A DNA stretch of 64,000 bases from Turbatrix aceti (lineage: Eukaryota > Nematoda > Chromadorea > Rhabditida > Panagrolaimidae), in the NCBI GenBank assembly GCA_963969345.1, contig OZ017769.1, positions 7,567,725 through 7,631,724 of the forward strand, given 5' to 3'. A program made the translations under genes and the position numbers. How positions within the stretch are numbered: position 1 is the first letter of the stretch; each line of letters begins with the position of its first letter. The notes under the pieces are model-generated. The model had not been told where the DNA came from, did not search any database, and saw only the letters and a list, made by a program, of their open reading frames with translations. Of the stretch, positions 56,113 through 64,000 are shown piece by piece.

Positions 56113-57054
56113 ATGAACGTCGTCAAGTGGATCAAGAAAGTTGTCTTCCGTCGTCAAAAGCTGAGTCTCGCCGAATCCGGGAAGGCTGCTGGCTTCGAAA
56201 TTGGCGGTGTTGCCCTGACGCGGGCTACTTTCCATGAGTGAGTTTTGTTTTGCTCCTGATCAATCAAAAACCAAAATTATTGTTTCAGACAGCCAGTTCC
56301 CGTCCGAAAATCCCGACGCCACCGAAAGAACTTTGCCTCGACTCCCGCGTTGGGCATCAGCGGCGGAGAATGCCGAAAGTCGATCCGTCGTCGAACAAAT
56401 CCCAGCCTGGTCATCGGTCGCTGCCATGTCCTCGACGAGCCCCGGATTGAGCGACCATTCGTGTCTTCCCATCTCCGCAGGAGCGTCCGCAAGCACGTGC
56501 ACCTCCGGACCGAGTGCATGACTCTGCAGTCGTCGATCGAGAGCTCCACTGATCCGCGCATCTTGGACCATTCTTCTTCCGCGGTCTCGCCTTCTGCCAA
56601 CCGCCGCCCGAGCAGACTCGTCGTCCCTCTCCAGTCGGACTCCCCTTCGAAAACGACTCCTGAACCCGGCTTCCACCCCCCGACCAGCCATGGATCTTCT
56701 TCCGGATCGACAACGCTGAAACTCAGCCGGAGCGTCGCCACCGAGGATGATTTGGTCTCCTCCCACGGCTCTCGCAGTTCGAAGAAGTCGGCTTCTGGCA
56801 GTCTTGCTGAAGCTCGCAAGTCTCTTCCTCCCAGCTTCAACATCTCCAGGCCCCCGCTCCTCACGCCGATTCCAGAATTCAATGGCAACACGTACTCCAG
56901 GAACGCTCGTCACTTTACGTTCAGGAATGATCGTCAGCGGTGAGTTTTTTTGGTTTTGAGGCACACAGGGATGAAAGTTTTATTTTTCAGAAAGCTCAAG
57001 CTCTCTCTTGCCACCAGCTGCGGCAGCACGTCTTCGTCGACTATTCACCTGTAA
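56113..57054 (+). CDS. Ser/Arg-rich disordered protein, family unknown
   Basis: Exons 56113-56237, 56289-56939 and 56991-57054 (phases 2, 2) encode 279 residues. The first 40 residues are ordered-looking and basic (MNVVKWIKKVVFRRQKLS). The rest is rich in Ser, Arg, Pro and Thr, for example RKSRRHRKNFAS, SSSGSTTLKLSRS and HGSRSSKKSASGSL, with many potential phosphorylation sites. I see no membrane helix or known domain. Splice sites are consensus (GTGAGT, TTTCAG) and the frame is maintained over 650 bp, so I take it as real. It sits between the UBE3D-like gene and its truncated copy. Confidence 0.65.
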
Positions 57055-57199
57055 TATCGGTCGGCACGTTTAACAGTACACTGGTTACGTCTAAATCCGC
57101 TGATTTTGTGGTGACGAACTGAATTTTTTCTTTTGTAATCATAAATTATTTATATTCATTGCCGAAAATGAGGATCTTTGGGGGGGGGAGCGCAAGGAA

Positions 57200-57933
57200 A
57201 TGGGGGTGCTGCTTGGGCTTGGGCATCGAAAATGGCCAGCTTCGAGGTTCAGCCAACCGACTTGGCACTTTTTAGGCTTTTTCTGGCCTTCGAAGCCCGA
57301 GTCTCTTCCCCAATGGCCGCTCAAGTGCCGAAATTGTGGTCTCGTAGTCGCTGAACCCTCGCCTACGTGCGTTGTTGAGCTGGAAGACGCGCAGGAGATC
57401 ATGGAGACTGCCATGGGCTGCTGCAGGTGCTGCTCGGATGTCAAACCAGAGTGCCACCACCTCGTCGAAGAAGACGCGCCCCGGATTCTGATCGACAACT
57501 CCACTGTTCCTGTTTTGGACTTTTCAGTGGGTTTTTTTTGAAGAAATGTTTTGCTTAAATGAATTTTTAGTATTTCACGCCCTCCGCGGTGTCAGTGGAC
57601 GGCAGTCGCCTCCATTGCTCTGGCTGCAGTGCCCAGATCGGTCGCCGAAGGATCTCGGGCCATTTTGAAGTCGACCCTGTCTGCGCTGATTTCTTGGATG
57701 CTGACAATCGCTCGGTCCTCGTTTCAAACTTTCCCTCAGTCGATGCTTACCTGGCACATCGCGTTCTGTCCCAGAGATCAACGTCCACTTCTTACGTCCT
57801 CGTCGTCGACTACGATAACCGGCCTCGACTGATTTTGGGCTTTTTTGCCGACCAAGTCGTGTGGTTCGGTGAAAAAGGATTTCGCCTTGTTTCTTTCATG
57901 TTTTTCAAACAAAATACGCCTCAGGTGACTTAA
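57200..57933 (+). pseudogene. Truncated duplicate of the UBE3D-like gene
   Basis: From 57223 to about 57911 the DNA is nearly identical to 54390-55076, including the intron (57527-57570), so this is a segmental DNA copy and not a retrocopy. It lacks the first 80 or so codons and the last exon of the parent. A one-base insertion near 57290 (CTGGCCTTCG against CTGCCGTCG) shifts the frame between the start of the copied block and the Cys motifs. A chimeric frame could still be read from an ATG at 57200 through two exons (57200-57526, 57571-57933; 229 residues), with a novel N-terminus and QNTPQVT at the end. I call it a probable pseudogene; expression would change that. Confidence 0.75.
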
Positions 57934-58162
57934 ATCTTTATTCACGTATACCATTTCATACAAACTGTACATTTATATGACAAAATGCCCTCGACCGATC
58001 TCAGACGGTCCTGGGCATCCTGCCTCTACCTGGATATGGTCTGCGAGTCGAGAGCCGCCGTAAAGTTATGCGTGCCCGCAGGGTACCCTTCAAAGATGCG
58101 CCATTTCATGACACGCCCGCTTCAGATGTATGTGGCCCGCATTGGAGTCATTTGTTGTCTGC

Positions 58163-61100
58163 TCAGTCGATGCCCGCTGCCGTTCGGCGTCTGCGGACCT
58201 CCGAGTTGCTCGAAGCGTAGGAATCATCAGGTCCGGAGCTTCGATTTGAGCGCAGACTGGAGCGTAGAAGGTCCGCGAGTTGACCAATTTCGCGCTGGAT
58301 GTCGCTGAGCTGGTGCTCGACGGCGGTCATCCGCAAAGCGAGTCCGTCCTGCGTCGAGTGTACGTCGTGGATCATCTCGTACGTGTTTGATGTCGTCTGA
58401 AAGTCGGGAGTGATTGAAAAAAAAATGAAAAGAGGGTACAAACCTTTGCAACATCGCCCAGAGAAACGGAATTCTCAGCCAGCTTCCTCTGGTCTCTTTT
58501 GACTTTTCGGAGTCTGGAAAAGTCAGGTTATACATATACGGTAGATTGGTGAAAAAAACACTCACCCGTAGATAGCCATGAGGAATTTTCGCTGATGATG
58601 CCGGATCTTGCCAGGATCGATTTTGTCGACCAATCGGCGGTGTTTGTAGATGAGCCACGTCTCGCGGAGGACGTTTGCCGCGCTGTGCTTCAGCTGCTTC
58701 GTCAGCTGCGTCTGAAAATTCAACAGTAACGCAAAAATCGCGCGCGCGAATTCGAGTAAACTCACATCGATCATAAAGTTGTGAACGTGCTTTTCAGCCC
58801 GCGTAAGCTCCAACTTGCGCGCAATGACTGCAACCACCATGGAGGAAGTGCAGGTGCCGAGGATGCCGGTAATGACTGCCACAGCGCGACCACAGTGTCT
58901 GCAACTCAAACTCGTAAAACCCAGCCCAAAATAAAAAAAAACGAAAAAGTGAAAAACTTACGATACAGGCACGATGTCACCGTAACCGACCGAGAGAAAC
59001 GTGATGGCTATCATCCACAGGCTGAAAAAAAATTTACGTAAATAAATAATTTATTTAATTTAAGGACAACTCACCTGTTCAGGTAATTCTGATGCTTGAG
59101 CGCCTGCGAGTTAACAGGGTCGCCCAGGTGATGTCGCTCGCAGAGTCTCAGAACCCACGCCGCGGCCATCCACAGCGACGCCGTGAACACCATAAGCATG
59201 GTTCCCGGACAGAGGGTCATGAGTGTCTTCAGGATAAACCGCGCGTTGAACGTCACCCGGTTGAGGCCGGCGATGCTGCGCGACGAGGCGTCCGTGAATA
59301 ACCGGGAATGGAGGAGCATGACCCGGCAAATCCAATACGACCGGAAAAACATGGGAATCGAGAGCAGGACGTCGAGAGGCACGAGTGCCGTCGTCACCGT
59401 CATGCCATCCGAATGCACGGTGGCCCAGTGAAAACTGAGATCCAATGGCAGGGGACAGATGCCGCAGACGATGAGTTCGAGCGCGATCTGCGCGCATCGC
59501 CTAAACGTTAGCGCGATGCGCCAATCCTCGGCGCTGTTCGCGTTCATGAAGAGCTGAACTTCGTGGACGTGGAACTTGATAACCAAGCCCAGAAGAATGC
59601 CAGTTGATAGAAGAATCAAAGATTTGAGCACGTGACTGACGGCTGAAGACTTGTTGTACACGTGCGCGGCACTCATTTCGTTTTCAATGATCATGAGCAC
59701 TGCAAACGATCTTTCATTATTTTTTTAGAGACCAGACAGACAAGTCCTGTTTCCCCGTGGGACGCTTTTGGCTTTCTACGGGCTTTCACGGGCTAACCGT
59801 GTGTACTCGTGCGTGGTGTCATTACAACATCCCTCGCAGATAAATAAATAAATGCCGGGCTTACTTAGCAGGTCAAAAATCCATTGGCGGCTTGTTTACA
59901 GAATTTCCGAAAGCAAGCAGCAAATTAGCGGCTTTGCGTTCTCTCGTAAAACGTAAAATGTCGGCTGGCCGCGGACATTGAAACTTTTATCGGAAAGAGA
60001 AAGAAAAGCCTTGTCTGCATCTCAAACGTTAAAAAACTTCGCGGCAAGGTTTTTTCAACGTAAAAAGTCATCGAACATTATTTAAAAATTACCGATTCCA
60101 AAAGTGGCGAAAAGCAGAGCGTAATCCGAGGTGATCCTTCGGGCCTGGAAGAGTAGCTGCCGGTGGATGAGGCGACCGCCCTGCTCGCGCTCCTTGACCA
60201 GGGGGGTCATTGCGTCGTCGCCCTCGCCGCCTCCGCCTCCGCCTTTGCCGCATCCTCCGCCGCCCCCCGCTTCGGGATCGTCGCCGGGGGCCAGTGAGAA
60301 GGATTTCCGTGAAACTTGGTCTCCTGAAACATTTTTTCCGTTAAAAATACGTTTTTTTTGTTGCTAACAATTTTTTGCATTTTTTACTAGAAAAGTTTGG
60401 TTAAATCCACGTTTTCTTTGTTGTCAACAATTTTTTTGTTTTGCATTTTTTACACTAGATAGACACCATTTTGCCCGTCAAAACCCATAACCCATTGTTC
60501 CCCCCTGCAAAAAAGCGCACTTTTGACGAGCACAGAATTGTCGTTGAGCCAGCTGAGCCCGTTGGGTCCGAGAATCTTCCTGAGAATGGCGTGCTCCTTG
60601 TGCGGGTTGAGCATGGATACCGAGCATCGCCGATCCTGGAGTCCCAGGGGCCGGGGTTGATCGACGGCGTTGAAAAAGGCGCTTTCGCTGCAGGACCGCT
60701 GCTTCGTGTTTGAGAATCTCCATCGAGAGGGATCGTCAAGGTGCGTGCCGTGTATCGTCGTGACCATCGGCGTGTTGTTGGAAGCGTGTCTCGAGACCGT
60801 AACATGCGAAGCCGTCGATCGAGGCAAAATAGACGGCAGAAAACCGTTCGCGACGAGGGATCCTCGACCGGAATTCGTCATGACAGACTGTTTTCTGCGT
60901 CTGGATTGTCGACGACAGAGCGAAGAGCTTGTGGACTTTGCGAGCGATGAACCCGATCCAATGTCGAACCGGATTTGGAGGTTATTCTCATAGCTGTGCG
61001 CCGGGGGAATCGGCGAAGTCGCGGCGTCGATCATGTGTTTCCGCGAGACGACTTCCGTCACGTCGGAATGCGCGGCGCTCACCTCGCGCTGAAAACGTCG

Positions 61101-61649
61101 ACGCCTATTGTTCGTCGACACAGACATGGACATGACGCCGAAGGAAGGCGAGAGCGAGCGCTTTCTGGTATGCGGCGAGTCGAGGTGGTAGTGGCTGGTC
61201 GAGGGCGAAGGCAGCGGTGAGGGCGAATGACTCAGAGGCTCGCCGCAGCCATCGCAGTCCGGGACAAGGGAGGGCTCTTCCGCGATGCTGTCTTGTTTCC
61301 GGATGGTCGTAGTCGACAGGTGAGGGCGTCTCGAGACCGGACTTGTAATCGGCGCTACCGGGGGCACCACCGGTGGCGGGATAGAAGACGGAGGAGGTGG
61401 AATTGGTGGATTCGCTGGGGTCTGCATGATGGGTACGGTATGCATCACGCCGCCCCCCGGAAGATGATGATGAAGCGAGAGTCTCGACTGCTGGGCTGAG
61501 CGCAGGGATCTCGCAGAAGTGCCGCTGATCGTGTGCAGACGAGGCTGGAGGCCGACGACTTCCCAATCTTCGGTGTGCCGCGAACAGCCAAAGCCAAAGT
61601 CAACGGCGTCCGACGACGAAGCTGACGAGTCGTCGGAGGACCGGCGCAT
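58163..61649 (-). CDS. Small-conductance calcium-activated K+ channel (SK/KCNN)
   Basis: Eight exons (about 60467-61649, 60093-60323, 59075-59699, 58962-59021, 58766-58898, 58566-58711, 58444-58513, 58163-58396) give roughly 890 residues. The conserved core starts [16 protein letters not shown] and has [15 protein letters not shown], the pore SVGYGDIVP with the GYGD filter, and [11 protein letters not shown]. The calmodulin-binding domain follows ([34 protein letters not shown]), then a coiled coil ([19 protein letters not shown]). SK channels open on calcium-calmodulin and hyperpolarise neurons and muscle. The N-terminal region is about 470 residues of Ser/Pro-rich, poorly conserved sequence with a glycine run. 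The first donor is unresolved: 60467 and 60521 both keep phase. Confidence 0.9.
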
Positions 61650-64000
61650 TGCGGCGCTTGTTACCGCCCCGTGAGACGTGTGATATGCCTGTGCGTTGTG
61701 TTGTGTGGTGAGTGAGGTGGAGCCGTGTCACTCCAAGCGAAAAAGCGGTTGTTGCCGGAGAAGGCGCGAATTGACAGCGGCCGGCTGCGGCGATGGTGGT
61801 GACTACGCTGCTGCAGGACAGAAAATTAACTCATGGACTCGGGGACGCGCTTCACGCCACAACATCCGACACTTGCGCGCGCGAGCACGCACTCCCGTGC
61901 CCGAACGAAACGAACGAGACGAACAAGGACAACGCAATTGTCTGCATGGCTCCAAAAATGCTGCCAAAACTCAACCGGTCCCTGGAGAAATGCATTCAGC
62001 GCCTCTTCATGGAGGTCTTCTGACCGCTGCACTTTTCGGTTTTTCGGTGGCTTAATTAACTGTTCCCGAATCCACATTCAAGCGATAGGAGCAGGTGCAT
62101 CCCATATGTACATACGTACATCTCGAAGAAGCAGACTACGCACTATCCTGGTTCACGGATGACGCGCTGCACGATTCTGATTTCCAAGAAGCGATCCGTA
62201 CTGTAGTTTGCTGTTCTGGTCAGAGAGCATCGATTACGCTCAGCCATGCGTACCGAGCCAACAAACAAACATAGCCTAGACCGTTGCCGTAGGGCATAAA
62301 AATAAAACCTCGTTTTCAGAAGGGTGCCGTGAGAAAGGGCCTTTTGTTGGGAGCGCGTGCGTGAGTGACTTTGTGCCAATAAAAACATGCTTTCAGGTAG
62401 TCGACATAAATATACTACTTAATTCGCGTCTTAAGCCAGAAGCTTTTGGCTCAGAGTTTAAAAAACATAAATAAACGAATCTTAATGTCGTCAAAAAACA
62501 GAGAACCGAATTTTGCGGTAAAAAAATATTTCATAAAAAAATAATCTGGTCGCATGGCTGCTCAGGAATTTGAGTGAAATGCTGTCAAAAGCTAACCTCA
62601 ATCAAAGTCAGTTATGCATACCCAGGCCCAGGTAAATATATGTTGATGGGGTCTTTTTGTGAGCGCTGCAAAAACACCTATGGCGCGGGCGTGGATGGGG
62701 ACAACAATGAGGAGACAGACAAGAACAACACTTGTTCGGATTATTTAACACGACAAACATGTTTCCAACGAATTAATCAGAGGGTGTCCGGGTTCCGTCT
62801 TGGCAGACCCCAATGAAACCCTCTGGCGAGGTGAACAAGGTGCGTTTACATAAAAAAAGAGAGAGAGGACAGGTCGGTCGTGAATCCATCATCCATCCCG
62901 AACAACACATACGTACGCAAGACCGACTAAAATAACCCGTACTAAGTCGACAATCCTTGCCAGGTATGTTCTACGTATCCCCGAATGATAACAGTTGTTG
63001 CCCTGGAAACAGACTGTCCTTGACGGAGTCCATTATCATTCATTCACCTGACTCGACTCCTCTGGGACATCCTAAATTAGCCTGTCGGCAAAACACAGTA
63101 GGAAAGAAAACTGTAGGCGAGCAAAAGTGTGAGGTAATGGCTGCTAACAAAAATACTAAACGACGACGCATTAGCTCCCATTGATGAGATATATAGACAT
63201 TTATTTGCAAGACAGGATTGGCTGCAGCAAACAACAACGAACAACGGCATTAGTCACATGCGCAGGAGAAAAAAATATAAAAAAAAAATAAATACACATA
63301 CATACGTCGCGTGAGAGACCTGTCCCCGTCGTCTCCGCTCCGCGCTGGCTCCGTAACCATCACGAAGACGAAGACGGCGACGATGTGGTGGGGTGTTTGC
63401 CGCGCTCGCTGGGCATCTAATTCTCCTCCTCTGTCTTCCCCGGATTATTCTTGGCTATTGGCTGTATGCCGTGCTTTGAGCCTCCGATAAACAAAAATAA
63501 TAGACACACAAAAGCCGACAGTCTGTCCTCCGGTGGCATTTTACCACGCAACTAACTACAAAGCCGCCTTCGCTCAGGCGACCGTGACCATCGCAAGCAG
63601 TCAACGATCACCTAAATTGTACATAATCTCGCATGCGCAATAATGACATTCGTAGTAAATATAATACTTTTTTGCCGTTGACAGACAAAAACGAGCGCGC
63701 GGAATAAAAAAAATCATTTGTAAATTGGTCCAGTCGGTCCCGGATTTTTCATTAAAACGCAGTGAACAAAAATGTGAAATTAGAGATCTTTTTTGTTTAA
63801 GTGCCAGAAATATGGTCCGAAAAACACAAGAAAACACCTTCGAACTATGCCAAAGTGCAAAAAAATCATGTTTGGGTCTTCAGGAGCAGTTCCTAGGTTC
63901 AAAAAAACGAAAATACTAAAAATAGAATTTGGGGGTACCAAAAACAATGAAACAACCCAAAATTGTGGAAACGCATCGAGAATTTTTTAAATAAAATCAC
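61650..64000. other. Upstream region of the SK channel gene
   Basis: 2.35 kb to the right edge without a supported gene. Frames of 60-119 codons (61696-62162, 62574-62816, 63601-63837) overlap each other and have no motifs. The SK promoter and 5' untranslated exons should lie here. A recurring ATACATACG-like run (63294-63306) also appears at 9463 and 10866. Confidence 0.4.

Noticed and set aside
56260..56964. Minus-strand frames of 204-234 codons opposite the Ser/Arg-rich gene
   Set aside because: They are antisense shadows of the spliced plus-strand frame, which has consensus splice sites.
61696..62162. Overlapping Arg/Thr-rich frames upstream of the SK channel
   Set aside because: Simple Arg/Thr/Ser composition, several frames open at once, no motif; promoter-like DNA.

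Overview
The window reads as nuclear DNA of a protostome animal. Coding sequence is split into many exons by short GT-AG introns (about 45-110 bp, some longer), exons are GC-balanced and intergenic DNA is AT-rich. Five innexins, a degenerin/ENaC channel and an orcokinin-type neuropeptide precursor point to an ecdysozoan. A SAXO (axonemal microtubule) gene implies flagellated cells and argues against a typical nematode. A tardigrade is my best guess, but this is inference and no marker here proves it. Gene models were built by joining open reading frames across GT-AG sites whose phases agree and whose joined product matches family motifs; lengths are my own counts.

Layout. 1-977: 5' part of a KATNIP homologue (minus strand, runs off the left edge). 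3745-7302: three small plus-strand genes for cell-surface proteins, one Shisa-like cysteine-rich membrane protein and two Ly6/three-finger GPI-type proteins. 7787-8172: orcokinin-like neuropeptide precursor (minus). 11287-13976: a 2.69 kb DNA transposon with perfect 20 bp terminal inverted repeats and an 8 bp target duplication, hAT-like and apparently non-autonomous. 15525-22376: three minus-strand genes, a tail-anchored coiled-coil protein, a SAXO protein and a MARCH-type RING-CH ubiquitin ligase. 22377-27899: a 5.5 kb gene-poor stretch.

27900-39775: a cluster of five innexin genes, two on minus and three on plus, transcribed away from a shared 1.3 kb centre. They would make gap junctions or hemichannels. 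40059-44518: an 11-exon DEG/ENaC channel whose finger region carries three tandem cysteine modules and a furin-type site. 45201-45510: a tentative small gene. 46114-48986: Integrator subunit 9 (minus), divergent from a mitochondrial carrier of the thiamine pyrophosphate type (49567-50992). 51241-51523: a 77-residue, possibly myristoylated protein, divergent from a TATA-box gene for a membrane-anchored Lys/Asp-repeat protein (51798-52730).

53220-57933: ZMAT2 (minus) head-to-head with a UBE3D-like gene, then a Ser/Arg-rich orphan gene and a truncated, frameshifted DNA-level duplicate of UBE3D. 58163-61649: a small-conductance calcium-activated K+ (SK) channel on minus, followed by its upstream DNA to the right edge.

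The genes form no operon. The functional theme is excitable-cell and cell-surface biology (innexins, DEG/ENaC, SK, orcokinin, Ly6) mixed with housekeeping genes.
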